This document shows, piece by piece, positions 54,800 to 63,904 of a stretch of 64,000 bases of DNA. Source of the stretch: Bryocella elongata. Lineage in GTDB: Bacteria; Acidobacteriota; Terriglobia; Terriglobales; Acidobacteriaceae. Location: contig NZ_FNVA01000005.1 in NCBI RefSeq assembly GCF_900108185.1, forward strand, positions 124,001 through 188,000, given 5' to 3'. The notes beneath the pieces were generated by a model. The model had not been told where the DNA came from. It made no database searches and saw nothing but the letters and a program-made list of their open reading frames with translations. Position 1 is the first letter of the stretch, and each line of letters starts with the position of its first letter. Position numbers and translations under genes: made by a program.

Positions 54800-55192
54800 C
54801 TAGTCCAGCGGCGGAACGTTGATCTCCTGGCCTACCTGGATATGGTCCGGGTTGTCGATCCCGTTGTGCTCCGCGATCGTCGTGTAGTGGTTCGCCGAGC
54901 CGTAGAACAGCTTGCTGACCTTGCTCAGGTTGTCGCCGGACTTGATCGTGTACGGCTGATCGTCGCCGCCCGTCGTCGCGATCTGGTGCTCCAGGTCGGC
55001 GAAGGTCGGATCGCACTCCTTGATCACATCCCACACGCGGTTCGCGATCACCTTGGACGGAACCTCGCCCTTGATCACCAGCTTGTCGCCGTCGAGGGAA
55101 ACATCGTCCACCTTCGCGCCAAACTCGCTGAAGCTATCAATCGTGTCCAGTACAGGCTGATACTTCGCCTTCAACGTATCCAGATCTGCCAT
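54800..55192 (-). CDS. BON-LysM protein, Kbp/YgaU-like
   Basis: A 130-residue cytoplasmic or periplasmic protein with an N-terminal BON-like domain (FGAKVDDVSLDGDKLVIKGE, SKVIANRVWDVIKECDPTF) and a C-terminal LysM domain (YTIKSGDNLSKVSKLFYGSA, IAEHNGIDNPDHIQVGQEIN). The order and length are those of E. coli Kbp (YgaU), a potassium-binding sensor. The start ATG 55192 has AAGGAG upstream and is preferred over the longer open frame. It lies between the two paralogous lipoprotein genes on the same strand. Confidence 0.9.
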   Translation of the reverse strand: MADLDTLKAKYQPVLDTIDSFSEFGAKVDDVSLDGDKLVIKGEVPSKVIANRVWDVIKECDPTFADLEHQIATTGGDDQPYTIKSGDNLSKVSKLFYGSANHYTTIAEHNGIDNPDHIQVGQEINVPPLD

Positions 55193-55338
55193 TGCGTTCT
55201 CCTTGCGCGGCGTGGGAGCGCGCCGCTCGCTGTGATGACTGACCCTATCAGGCCCTGCGTGTCGCGGCCATGAATGTGGTGTCAAAGGGAGTCGAACACG
55301 CCGGGGCGCCTGTGCGCAATGCCTTCGCCAGAAAGAAA

Positions 55339-55360
55339 CGGCGAGCCCGAAGGCCCGCCG
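55339..55360. terminator. terminator between lipoprotein B and the Kbp-like gene
   Basis: Stem CGGCGAGCC (55339-55347) with GGCCCGCCG (55352-55360), one A-C mismatch, CGAA loop. The same 22-bp element recurs at 57714. Confidence 0.65.
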
Positions 55361-55379
55361 CATGACTGTTGTTTTCCCG

Positions 55380-55421
55380 TCGACTCTCGACTCTCTACCC
55401 TCTACTGTCTACCCTCTGTCT
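55380..55421. repeat. heptanucleotide array at the end of lipoprotein B
   Basis: Six 7-bp-phased units: TCGACTC, TCGACTC, TCTACCC, TCTACTG, TCTACCC, TCTGTCT, ending two bases before the minus-strand stop. Confidence 0.75.
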
Positions 55422-55423
55422 CC

Positions 55424-57493
55424 CTACGGCTTCACGCCCGGATGCGCATACCCCAGGTACGGCCATGCCGGAGCAGCCACGCCCAGGACCTTGGTCATCT
55501 GCGAGCCGGAGTAGTCCGCCACCCACAAGGCGCCTTCCGCGTCCACCTGCACCGAGGTGCTGCTGACGATCCCCGTGTTGCACACCGTCAGCTGGGCGGA
55601 GGTTCCATTGCGGAGCGAGCATGGGTTCAGCGTCTGCCCTGTCAGCGCGGTCGTATCGAAGCGATAGATCCCGCCCCCAATCGCATCGGCCGAGAAAAGA
55701 GCACTGGTTCCATCCATGGCAAGCGTGTAGTCCTGCGCGTTCGTCGGCAGGCTGTAAGTCCCCAGCAGCACCCCGTTGCTGCCCACGTGGTACAGCGAAG
55801 TCAGCCCCGTACCCCAGGCCGAACCGTCCGCCGCGATGGCGACCGCCGCAATGGGACTCGCCGGAGCTGTCGTCGCCGAACCCAGCGTCGTCGCGCAGAA
55901 CGCCGGCGGCACGCAGCTTCCGTTGGTCACGAACTCCTGCGTCACATACGTGGATCCGTTGCCGATGCCCGCCCACAGGTTCTGCGAAGCGTCGAACGCA
56001 AGTCCCGCGGCCAGAGGCGACCCCGAGAGCGTCGGCCCCGAGATGCTCGTCACCGTCGTGCCGCTCGGAGAAACATACGCCAGCGCATTCGAGTCGTTGT
56101 ATGGCGAAGAGTAGAAGTTGTTGTTGAGGTCCACCGCCCCGCCCTTCACTGTCGTCGTTCCCGACGCAATCGTTGTGGTCAGGCTCAGAGTCGAAGAGCT
56201 GCTGCGGAAGATCGATCCCTGCTGGAACGTGTACACGTTGCCCGCGTTATCCGGAATCACGCTCGCCGAAGCCGGTGCGCCAACATTCGCCCACTGCACG
56301 CCATTCGTGTCGATCCCGGTCATCTTGCCAGAGCCGCCCGAAGCGATCTCCGAGAACACAATCTGCCCGTTCGCCAACAGACCGAGAGCGATCGGCTGCC
56401 CAAACGACGCGGCATTCGACGCATTCTGTCCCGTGTAGGTAATAGCCAGCGTGTAGTCGCTGGGCTCCGCGGTCAGCGTAGGCGTGAAGATGCCGACCGT
56501 GCTCGCGATCGTATACAGCGAGTGCACGCTGTTCGCCGGGTGCTGCGCGATGCTGATCGCGGCCTGCAGCGTGTCGGTCGGGACGTTGCCGCCCGCCGTC
56601 GTCGCTGTAAAGAGCTTGCCGCAGTTCGAGCTATCCGGCGCCGCGCCGCCGCTGGTGTTCACACAGCTCTGCAGCACGTTGCCCAGCGTGTTGATCATCG
56701 CTGCGGGGATCGATCCCGTGGCATTGGTCGGGTTGCCGTTCGCATCCGTGGGAACAGTATTGGCCGCGCCGGCAGGGAAGTTGATCGTGTAGCTCGTCGA
56801 GTTCGTCAGGCTGATCGCGTCCGCGAAACCTTCTGCCAGCCCGCTCGCAACGCAACTCATGGAGGAGCCCGTACCTGTGCAGCCAGCGGTCGCCGCGTTG
56901 TTCGTCGCCGGCGCTCCGATGTACACCTTCTGCACGCCGCCGCCAAGATAGCCCGCATCCTCGCTGGTGAAGTTGCCCAGCGCATACGCCATCGCCAGCG
57001 TGCTCAGCTCGCTGATGTTCACCTGCGTCTCCGTTGCCGTCGGCAGATCGGAACATGCCCCCAGCGGCGCGACCAGCACCTCGTTGGGATTGGCCGAGTT
57101 GGACGCTGTCTTGCCGCCCGTCGCCGTCACATACAGATACTCGCCCGCATCGCAGTTGAAGCTCGCAAGAGTCCAAGAGCCATTGGAGTCGGTCGTCGTC
57201 GTGCCCAGCGAATAAGCCGCCGAACCATAGGTGCTCGCCGAGGCCGCAGCCCGCCCCGTGCCGCCGGCGCCATTGCCGGCAATGCCCGTCGTCCACGTCT
57301 CCCACAGCGTGATGTTGGCCTGCTGGATCGGGTTGGGGCCGCCATGCAGCTTGCCGCTCAGGCGACTGGTCTGACTTGCAAGCAACGCAGTGCTCAAAGC
57401 ATCCTTCACGCTCATCCCGCAACCGCTGAGCAAGCCAACCGTAAGCGAGACCGAAGACGTAAGGATCAGGGACCGAAGTGAGACAAACCGCAT
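55424..57493 (-). CDS. large secreted lipoprotein with NHL/propeller-like repeats, paralogue B
   Basis: A 689-residue paralogue of the protein at 52437: lipobox in GLLSGCGMS; KLHGGPNPIQQANITLWETW box; NGSWTLASFNCDAGEYLYVT and GGKTASNSANPNEVLVAPLG; then repeats such as GGAVDLNNNFYSSPYNDSNA and LAFDASQNLWAGIGNGSTYV, and a final NPCSLRNGTSAQLTVCNTGI, with a conserved terminal GVAAPAWPYLGYAHPG. Both end in the same WPYLGY-HPG motif, which may interact with a partner. GAGG precedes the ATG. The pair flank the Kbp-like gene, so they probably arose by duplication around it or after its insertion. Confidence 0.82.
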   Translation of the reverse strand: MRFVSLRSLILTSSVSLTVGLLSGCGMSVKDALSTALLASQTSRLSGKLHGGPNPIQQANITLWETWTTGIAGNGAGGTGRAAASASTYGSAAYSLGTTTTDSNGSWTLASFNCDAGEYLYVTATGGKTASNSANPNEVLVAPLGACSDLPTATETQVNISELSTLAMAYALGNFTSEDAGYLGGGVQKVYIGAPATNNAATAGCTGTGSSMSCVASGLAEGFADAISLTNSTSYTINFPAGAANTVPTDANGNPTNATGSIPAAMINTLGNVLQSCVNTSGGAAPDSSNCGKLFTATTAGGNVPTDTLQAAISIAQHPANSVHSLYTIASTVGIFTPTLTAEPSDYTLAITYTGQNASNAASFGQPIALGLLANGQIVFSEIASGGSGKMTGIDTNGVQWANVGAPASASVIPDNAGNVYTFQQGSIFRSSSSTLSLTTTIASGTTTVKGGAVDLNNNFYSSPYNDSNALAYVSPSGTTVTSISGPTLSGSPLAAGLAFDASQNLWAGIGNGSTYVTQEFVTNGSCVPPAFCATTLGSATTAPASPIAAVAIAADGSAWGTGLTSLYHVGSNGVLLGTYSLPTNAQDYTLAMDGTSALFSADAIGGGIYRFDTTALTGQTLNPCSLRNGTSAQLTVCNTGIVSSTSVQVDAEGALWVADYSGSQMTKVLGVAAPAWPYLGYAHPGVKP

Positions 57494-57713
57494 GTTGACC
57501 TCTGCGCGAACGCGTGGGGAGATAAGCTTCGCGAGTGAATGGCGCTACCGTACAGCACCCAGTAAACGGTCCTCGACACCCGCGCGGAATGCCACTTCTG
57601 CGGAACACGGTCCGCACTTCTGTCCCGAATCTGCGGTTTTCGACGGCGCAACGGTACCTTCGTAACCCCTGCAGCCTCCGCAGCCAGACGCACTGGACGC
57701 CTCTGACGCAAAA

Positions 57714-57735
57714 CGGCGAGCCCGAAGGCCCGCCG
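57714..57735. terminator. terminator after metK
   Basis: Same element as at 55339: stem CGGCGAGCC (57714-57722) with GGCCCGCCG (57727-57735), CGAA loop. Confidence 0.6.
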
Positions 57736-57750
57736 CTGTGCTGTCTATGT

Positions 57751-57786
57751 CTTTCTTGCTGTCATCCTCGGAGAGGATCTGCTTCT
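57751..57786. repeat. 36-bp interspersed repeat, copy 2
   Basis: Identical at 35 of 36 bases to 21334-21369, with the same internal ATCCTC-gga-GAGGAT hairpin. It ends one base before the metK stop codon (57787-57789), so it lies flush with the 3-prime end of the gene. Confidence 0.85.
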
Positions 57787-58980
57787 TTACTTCGCCGCGA
57801 GTTCAGCCGCCGCGCCAGCCTTCAGCGCTTCGGCCTTGTCGGTCGCTTCCCACGTGAAGCTCTCGCCCGAGCGGCCAAAGTGGCCGTAAGCAGCGGTCTT
57901 CTTGAAGATCGGACGACGCAGGTTCAGGCTCTCGATGATGCCCTTCGGCGTCAGCTTGAAGTTCTCGCGAACCAGCTCGATCAGACGCTGTTCGGAGACC
58001 TTGCCCGTGCCAAACGTGTCGATGCGGATCGACACCGGCTCCACCACGCCGATGGCGTAGGCGAGCTGGACCTCAGCGCGATCAGCAAGGCCCGCAGCGA
58101 CGATATTCTTCGCCACGTACCGCGCCATATACGCCGCCGAGCGGTCGACCTTGGTCGAGTCCTTGCCCGAGAACGCGCCGCCACCATGACGGCCCATGCC
58201 GCCATAGGTGTCGACGATGATCTTGCGGCCCGTCAGACCCGTATCGCCCATCGGTCCGCCAATCACGAAGCGGCCCGTCGGGTTGATGTGGTACTTGGTG
58301 TTCTCGTCCAGCAGCTCGGCCGGGATTACAGCCTGGATCACGTTCTTCAGGATGTCCGCATGCAGCTGGTCGTTGGTCAGCGTCGAGCCAGGATCGCGGT
58401 CCGAGAACTCCGCATGCTGCGTCGAGATCACAACCGCATCCACACGCACTGGCTTCTGGTCGGCGTCATACTCCACCGTCACCTGGCTCTTGCCATCGGG
58501 GCGAAGGTAGCCCATCAGGCCGCTCTTGCGAACCTCGGTCAGCTTCTCCGCCAGCTTGTGCGCCAGCGAGATCGGCGTCGGCATCAGCTCCGGCGTCTCG
58601 TTGGTGGCGTAGCCGAACATCATGCCCTGGTCGCCCGCGCCGCCGGTGTCCACACCCTGCGCAATGTCAGGCGACTGGCGGTTGATCGTCGAGATCACGC
58701 CGCATGTATCGCAGTCGAAACCCTTGAGGGCATCGTCGTAACCGATCTCGCGAACCGTCTCGCGAACGATGGTCTGGAAGTCGACATAAGCCTTGGTGGT
58801 GATCTCACCGGCGACCACCACGAGGCCGGTGCAGGTAAGCGTCTCGCAGGCGACGCGGCTCATCGGGTCCTGCGCCAGGCAGGCATCCAGGATGGCGTCG
58901 GAGACCTGGTCGGCGATCTTGTCGGGGTGGCCTTCGGTGACTGACTCCGAAGTGAAAAGGAAACGATCAGTGGTCGACAA
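57787..58980 (-). CDS. metK: S-adenosylmethionine synthetase
   Basis: A 397-residue enzyme making SAM from methionine and [23 protein letters not shown] (methionine/ATP site), [36 protein letters not shown] and [20 protein letters not shown] are the family signatures in order. The open frame extends 67 codons further upstream but with repeat-derived, non-conserved sequence, so I start at TTG 58980, which has AGGAG ten bases upstream and precedes the conserved [20 protein letters not shown] 195-nt structured leader precedes it. Confidence 0.94.
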   Translation of the reverse strand: MSTTDRFLFTSESVTEGHPDKIADQVSDAILDACLAQDPMSRVACETLTCTGLVVVAGEITTKAYVDFQTIVRETVREIGYDDALKGFDCDTCGVISTINRQSPDIAQGVDTGGAGDQGMMFGYATNETPELMPTPISLAHKLAEKLTEVRKSGLMGYLRPDGKSQVTVEYDADQKPVRVDAVVISTQHAEFSDRDPGSTLTNDQLHADILKNVIQAVIPAELLDENTKYHINPTGRFVIGGPMGDTGLTGRKIIVDTYGGMGRHGGGAFSGKDSTKVDRSAAYMARYVAKNIVAAGLADRAEVQLAYAIGVVEPVSIRIDTFGTGKVSEQRLIELVRENFKLTPKGIIESLNLRRPIFKKTAAYGHFGRSGESFTWEATDKAEALKAGAAAELAAK

Positions 58981-59188
58981 AGCGTTGCTGCTCCTGATTT
59001 GAGATAGCCGGACGTCCAGCTCGCGCGGAGGCAGGCAAGCGCCTGTCCTGAGCGAAGTCGAAGGACCCGACGACCGGACTTCGCCGCACACGCTCGCCGC
59101 AAAAACGGCGGCAGACTTGGCGAGACAACCCGGTCGCTCCGCAAGGGCTCCTGGAAAGGAAACGATGCAGCGGAACCTCACTATTTTA
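58981..59188 (-). promoter_or_regulatory. metK promoter and long structured 5-prime leader
   Basis: On the minus strand TGTAAAAT (59190-59183) is an extended -10 candidate; the transcript would have a leader of about 195 nt. The leader contains several inverted repeats, such as TCCGC near its start and GCGGA about 35 nt later, and GCCGCCG-tttttg-CGGCG. It does not match the SAM-I consensus by eye. It also contains the palindromic repeat at 59045. The whole stretch 58981-59289 has no other gene. Confidence 0.4.
59045..59066. repeat. GTCCTGAGCGAAGTCGAAGGAC palindromic repeat
   Basis: The widely dispersed bacterial interspersed palindrome of the CCTGAGCGAAGTCGAAGG type. A weaker relative, CCTGAACGAAGTGAAGGG, lies at about 52311. 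Confidence 0.75.
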
Positions 59189-59240
59189 CAGGCAAGTCAC
59201 GAAATGGGTCTCGAGCCTCCCCTCCACACCCAAAAACCCA

Positions 59241-59268
59241 AACGGCGCCCGCCGAAGCGGACGCCGTT
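59241..59268 (-). terminator. terminator of the third TonB receptor gene
   Basis: A 12-pair stem AACGGCGCCCGC (59241-59252) with GCGGACGCCGTT (59257-59268), one C-A mismatch, CGAA loop. Confidence 0.7.
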
Positions 59269-59289
59269 GGGGTAGAGATCGCGCTGAGT

Positions 59290-62200
59290 TTAGAACTCGA
59301 TGCGGCCCGCGAACTGCAGGATACGCGCATCGCGGTAGCCGGTGACTTCACCGAAGGTTCCGGTCGAACCAGCCGCCGTGTTGATGCTCTGCACGTTGGT
59401 GTGATTTACCGCGTTGAACGCTTCTGCACGGAACTGGAAGGTCAGACGGTCGTAGAGACGGAAGTTGCGGTGGACTCCCAGGTCGAGGCGGTTGAAGCCT
59501 GGTCCCTGGATCGTGCCGCGCTTCGCGGTCGGGGCGATGTTGGTCTGGCTCGGAGGCGCAGCGGCGAAAGCTCCGGAGTAGAACCACAGAGCGTTGTAGC
59601 CCTTGTTGTGGATCTTCGTGCCGTAGCCCTGGTTCGGATCGCCGAGCTGGTTGAGGCGAAGGCCCGCGTTGGTGTTACCCAGCGCACCCAGACCCGCGTT
59701 GTCGGTGATGTATCCGGTGTTGGTGCGGCCATTGAAGACGCTGGCCGCGCCGCCGGGCAGGTTGTAGTTCGGCGAATATGCCGAGCTGGCCGAGACCGTC
59801 AGAGGCAGACCCGAGTCAATCGCGTAGATGCCCGAGATCTCCCATCCGCCCACCAGGTGGCCGACGAGGCCCTTCTGGTCGCGGTACCACGGAAGCTCGT
59901 ATACGCCGTCGATGCTCAGGATGTTGGTGCGATCGACCGCCGCGCGGCCATAGTCGCCGTTGACGTTGTAGATGTTTTCGTCAAAACCTGAGTAGTCGGC
60001 CTGCGCATTCGTCAGGTCGCGCGACCAGGTGTAGTTGGCGTCGATGTAGGTCTTGCCCTTGAATCGCTTCGTCACCTTGGCCTGCAGCGCGTTGTAGTTC
60101 GAGCTGAAGATGGTGCGGAGCGAATCCACGGAGAAGTAGCCGAGGTATGGCTTGATCTGGTTCAGCACGCGGTCGCAGGTGGAGTTCAGGAACGACTGCG
60201 CGTTGGTGTCAGGGTCGATACAGGCGCTGCCCGAGTTTGCCGGAAGCACCTTGCCAACCCACGAGCCCGGGACCGGCTGGTTCTCGTTCAGAGCGCCCAG
60301 CAGGTGCGTGCCGTGATCGCCAAAGTAGCCTACGTCCAGCATCAGCGTTGGTGTGATCTGCTGCTGCACGTCCAGCGAGTACTGCTGTACGTATGGCGTT
60401 TTGTAGTCGATCGGCACAGCCTGAATGCGGCCAGGTGTGGTCGAGAGCGCGGTCGTCGCGCCACCAGCAGGCGAGTCGAACGAGGTCTGACCAACCGAGT
60501 ACGTTGCCACAGCAGGAGGGTTGTTGAAGACCGTCGTCTCGTAGTAGCTCACTTCGGCATCGTCGAAGGCCCAGCCGTAGCCGCCGCGGAGCGACGTCTT
60601 GCCATCACCGAAGACATCCAGAGCGAAGCCGAAGCGAGGCGCGAAGTTGGTCTTCTGTGCGTTGCCTACCTTGTTGCCGAACTGCGATGCCTGGTTGTTG
60701 TTGTTTGCGTTGGGGCCGTTGTAGATCAGGCCGTTGATGTAGTTGATCCCGGCGTAATCCGCGGCCGGGTTCGGCGTCGTTGACTGGCCGGCATTGCTGT
60801 TGGCCTGGCTGCAGGTTCCGGTGAAGCAGATCAGACCGGTGGTCGCAATGGTCGGCGCCTTCGACGCCGAGTACTGGCTCGGATCGAAGTTGCTCAGCAG
60901 CAGGTTCGCGTCCCACGGCTGGCCGTAGTAGGCATAACGAACACCAGCGTTGATGGTCAGGTGCTTGGTGGCCTTCCAGTTGTCCTGCACAAAGGCTTCA
61001 TACAGAGCGCCCTTGATGTCGGTCACCGGATCGCGCGACAGCTGGCTGAAGCCGCCGTTCGCATTTCCGGTCAGGAAGTTGGCGTACGCCTGTGCTTCGG
61101 TCGCGCCCGCGGCGGTGTTGGAAGGAACGTTGGTGAACGCCGCGTCCGTCGCGAACGAGAACGCACCCTGCGTACCCGTCGTGTTGTTCTCCAGCTTCTG
61201 GTAGTGGTTGTAGCTGAAGCCCGCGATGATCGTGTTGTTGTGCAGGATCTTCGTGAAATCACCGAAGACCTGGTGGTTGGTGCCGTGGTCCGTGTACGCC
61301 AGGCTGCCAGCAAGGCTGGTCATGCCGCTGACCGAAACCGTGGGAACCACGCCAACCGTGTTGGCATACACCAGCGACGGGTTGACGTCAGGCGACTTGG
61401 ACGAGCCCAGGAAGCCGGACGGCGTCGACACAATGTTGCCGTTCGAGAACGCGTAGCCGACGTTCAGCAAAGCGGTCGGGCTGAAGATGTACTGACCCTT
61501 CGCCAGGTGCTGCGTACCCGGGTTGGTTGCCACCGTGGTGTTCGCGCCAGGGATCGGCACGGTCGTGAACTGGCCCTGCGGAAGAATCTCAGGGAAGGTG
61601 TCGTGCACATAGCGGTAGAAGATCTTGATCTTCTGTCCGAACTCCTGGTCGATGCGGACGACCGAGTCCAGATTGTTGAAGGTGTTCTTGAAGCTGGAAA
61701 GAATCGTGTGCGGATCAAGGTTGTGCGCGATGTTGTAGGTCACATCTGGCACCGGGATCTTGCTATAGATGTCCTTCAGGTACTGCTGCGCCGTCGGCGA
61801 GATGTTTGTCACCTGGGTGCCCGTAGCCGTGCAGGTATTCACCTGGGTCGCGGGATTGGTCGTATACGCCGTGCAGACCGTGATCGGGCCTGTTGTCCAC
61901 TGACCGGCAGAATTCTTATAGCCGGACTGCGAGAAGTCGCCCGCGCGCTCCGAGGCCTGCGGCACAAGAGCCGAGGTCGCGGGCAGGTTCTGGATGATGC
62001 GCTGCCACTCTTCCGAGACGAAGAAGAATGTCTTGTCCTTGCCGTGGTACACCTTCGGAATCTCAACCGGGCCGCCGACCGAGAAGCCGTACACGTTGTA
62101 GCGGTAGGCTCCAATGTGGGTTCCCAGGAAGTCGTTCGCGTAGCCATTCGCGTCAAGAGCGTCGTTACGGATGTAATCGTACGCGCTGCCGTGAAGTTTG

Positions 62201-62988
62201 TTCGTTCCCGACTTGGTTACGACGTCGACCTGCCCGCTGGCATTGCGACCATATTCCGCGCTGTATTGCCCGCGCAGGGTCTTGAACTCAGAGATGGAAT
62301 CGGGGCTGGGGTACACATAGAGCGTCAGGTTTGCGCCGCGGTCGAGGTTGTCCGCGCCATCAATCGTCCATCCGTTGGACGTCGTACGTCCGCCGTTGAC
62401 CGAGAAAGCCACCGTGCTCGAAGCTCCGGAGAGGCCGGCAGGCCCGCGCGTCAGGTCGTCTGTCGCGCCACCGAAGGCTACGCCGGGCTGCAGGTTCAGC
62501 AGCGTTTCGTAGTTACGCGTAACGAGAGGCATCTCGTTCATCTGCTCGGCGTTGATGAGGCCTGCCGAGGTTGCGTCCTGCAGGTTCACGAGCGCTTCGT
62601 CTGCCGTCACCGTCACGGTCTCTGAGGCATCGCCCGCGGAAAGTGCCCGGTTGACCGTCAATGCGTCGCCCACGTGCAGGGCTAGCGTCGTCACCGTGTT
62701 CGTCTTGAAGCCCTGATCGGAGATCTTTACGGAATAGGTGCCGAGGGGAAGTCCCGTCGCCGTGTAGAAGCCCGCCCCGTTCGTGGTCAGCGTGCGCTCC
62801 ACGTGGTTGCGGTCGGTATTGATGAGCGTAATCGTCGCGCCCTTGATGATGGCGCCTGTCGAATCGGTGACCGTGCCGCTGATGCTGCCGGTGGTAGCGT
62901 CCTGGGCGTATGCCCCGGGACTTGAGAGCGCCAGCGACGTCGCGAAGATACACGCGGCGATGCGGGTGCGGGAAAGGAACTGGCTCAT
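59290..62988 (-). CDS. Oar-like TonB-dependent receptor with carboxypeptidase-regulatory-like domain
   Basis: A 1232-residue outer-membrane protein, the largest here. Signal peptide to about GAYAQD; regulatory-like domain GSISGTVTDSTGAIIKGATI, SDQGFKTNTVTTLALHVGDA; plug with MPLVTRNYETLLNLQPGVAF, VNGGRTTSNGWTIDGADNLD, YSAEYGRNASGQVDVVTKSG; long barrel ending LQFAGRIEF. The motif NGWTIDGADNLDRG is characteristic of this acidobacterial receptor clade. ATG 62988 has GAGGAGG upstream. Substrate unknown; no SusD-like or hydrolase partner is adjacent. It is transcribed towards metK with a terminator between. Confidence 0.9.
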   Translation of the reverse strand: MSQFLSRTRIAACIFATSLALSSPGAYAQDATTGSISGTVTDSTGAIIKGATITLINTDRNHVERTLTTNGAGFYTATGLPLGTYSVKISDQGFKTNTVTTLALHVGDALTVNRALSAGDASETVTVTADEALVNLQDATSAGLINAEQMNEMPLVTRNYETLLNLQPGVAFGGATDDLTRGPAGLSGASSTVAFSVNGGRTTSNGWTIDGADNLDRGANLTLYVYPSPDSISEFKTLRGQYSAEYGRNASGQVDVVTKSGTNKLHGSAYDYIRNDALDANGYANDFLGTHIGAYRYNVYGFSVGGPVEIPKVYHGKDKTFFFVSEEWQRIIQNLPATSALVPQASERAGDFSQSGYKNSAGQWTTGPITVCTAYTTNPATQVNTCTATGTQVTNISPTAQQYLKDIYSKIPVPDVTYNIAHNLDPHTILSSFKNTFNNLDSVVRIDQEFGQKIKIFYRYVHDTFPEILPQGQFTTVPIPGANTTVATNPGTQHLAKGQYIFSPTALLNVGYAFSNGNIVSTPSGFLGSSKSPDVNPSLVYANTVGVVPTVSVSGMTSLAGSLAYTDHGTNHQVFGDFTKILHNNTIIAGFSYNHYQKLENNTTGTQGAFSFATDAAFTNVPSNTAAGATEAQAYANFLTGNANGGFSQLSRDPVTDIKGALYEAFVQDNWKATKHLTINAGVRYAYYGQPWDANLLLSNFDPSQYSASKAPTIATTGLICFTGTCSQANSNAGQSTTPNPAADYAGINYINGLIYNGPNANNNNQASQFGNKVGNAQKTNFAPRFGFALDVFGDGKTSLRGGYGWAFDDAEVSYYETTVFNNPPAVATYSVGQTSFDSPAGGATTALSTTPGRIQAVPIDYKTPYVQQYSLDVQQQITPTLMLDVGYFGDHGTHLLGALNENQPVPGSWVGKVLPANSGSACIDPDTNAQSFLNSTCDRVLNQIKPYLGYFSVDSLRTIFSSNYNALQAKVTKRFKGKTYIDANYTWSRDLTNAQADYSGFDENIYNVNGDYGRAAVDRTNILSIDGVYELPWYRDQKGLVGHLVGGWEISGIYAIDSGLPLTVSASSAYSPNYNLPGGAASVFNGRTNTGYITDNAGLGALGNTNAGLRLNQLGDPNQGYGTKIHNKGYNALWFYSGAFAAAPPSQTNIAPTAKRGTIQGPGFNRLDLGVHRNFRLYDRLTFQFRAEAFNAVNHTNVQSINTAAGSTGTFGEVTGYRDARILQFAGRIEF

Positions 62989-63255
62989 CCTGCCTCCTCG
63001 AAATCGAACGAAACGTTCGGAGAATGGAAAATCGTTCCGGGCGGGGCGGGTCTTTTCTGCTCCCACGCGGTGACGAGCGGATTGGGCTAACGATTGCCCA
63101 TCAACATCAACGAACGGATTCCACCCATAAGGCGCCGCAATACAGAAAGGGCTGCCTCCAAGTGTTAAGAATCGTCGTATGTCCTGTTAATGAAGAATTA
63201 TGCACCCGGCACCCCGGGTTTCAAAAGAACTTTCGTCGCAGGGAGACCCCGGAAA

Positions 63256-63696
63256 CTACCGCGTCGGCCGCGAATCCACCGGGACGGTCGACAAGGGAGC
63301 ACCCAACCGCGGCCTGATCACGTACTTCCACGAAGCGTACCCCGCCCCGCCCAGGATCACGAGCAGCAGGGCCGCCACCAGCCATCGCCCACGCATATTC
63401 GGGGGCCCTGGCACGCGGCTGCGCTTCACATTCTCCGCAAACTCAGCCAGATCCGGCTCTGGAGCTGGCCGGTCCGTTCCGCTGAACCGCTCCAGCCACT
63501 CCTCTTCCGGAAGGTTCAGAAACCGGCAGTAGCTTCGCACCATACCCCGGTTGAACACGCCCCCGGGCATGTTCTCCGCGTCGTCGGCCTCCAGCGCGCG
63601 AAGGTGTCGCGAAGACACCTTCGTGCCCTCCGCCACGGCTTCCAGCGTGATTCCGCGCCTCTCGCGCTCCAGTTGCAGATCCCTGCCGAACGACAC
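63256..63696 (-). CDS. RodZ-like helix-turn-helix membrane protein
   Basis: A 146-residue protein with an N-terminal HTH_25 domain (LQLERERRGITLEAVAEGTK, VSSRHLRALEADDAENMPGG, RSYCRFLNLPEEEWLERFSG), a cytoplasmic linker and one membrane helix (GRWLVAALLLVILGGAGYA) with a short periplasmic tail. RodZ anchors MreB filaments; this protein has the DNA-binding-like N-domain and helix but lacks the large periplasmic beta domain. Start GTG 63696 has GGAGAGG just upstream and begins like other family members; TTG 63744 is in frame. Confidence 0.75.
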   Translation of the reverse strand: MSFGRDLQLERERRGITLEAVAEGTKVSSRHLRALEADDAENMPGGVFNRGMVRSYCRFLNLPEEEWLERFSGTDRPAPEPDLAEFAENVKRSRVPGPPNMRGRWLVAALLLVILGGAGYASWKYVIRPRLGAPLSTVPVDSRPTR

Positions 63697-63904
63697 GCGC
63701 CTCTCCGGCGAGTCGGGGAAGTGCCGTCGCCCTGCGTGACCCAACGCAGGGAGCGATTGCCGACTCGCTATCGATCTTGAATGATACGGCTCCGCATCAT
63801 CTTAGCCCGTGTCTTCCACCTCTGCCCAGCGCACCCTCGCCCCGGGTGCCGGGGTGGGGTCCGCTGCCTCAAAGCCCCGGGGGGATATGTAAGGATGGAA
63901 GGGA

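Noticed and set aside
52437-57493. Long open frames on the strand opposite to the lipoprotein and TonB receptor genes
   Set aside because: They follow the codon periodicity of the real genes on the other strand and show Arg/Ala-rich shadow composition with no domains.
59045-59066. The palindrome in the metK leader as a riboswitch element
   Set aside because: It is a widely dispersed bacterial repeat (CCTGAGCGAAGTCGAAGG type), not specific to metK.
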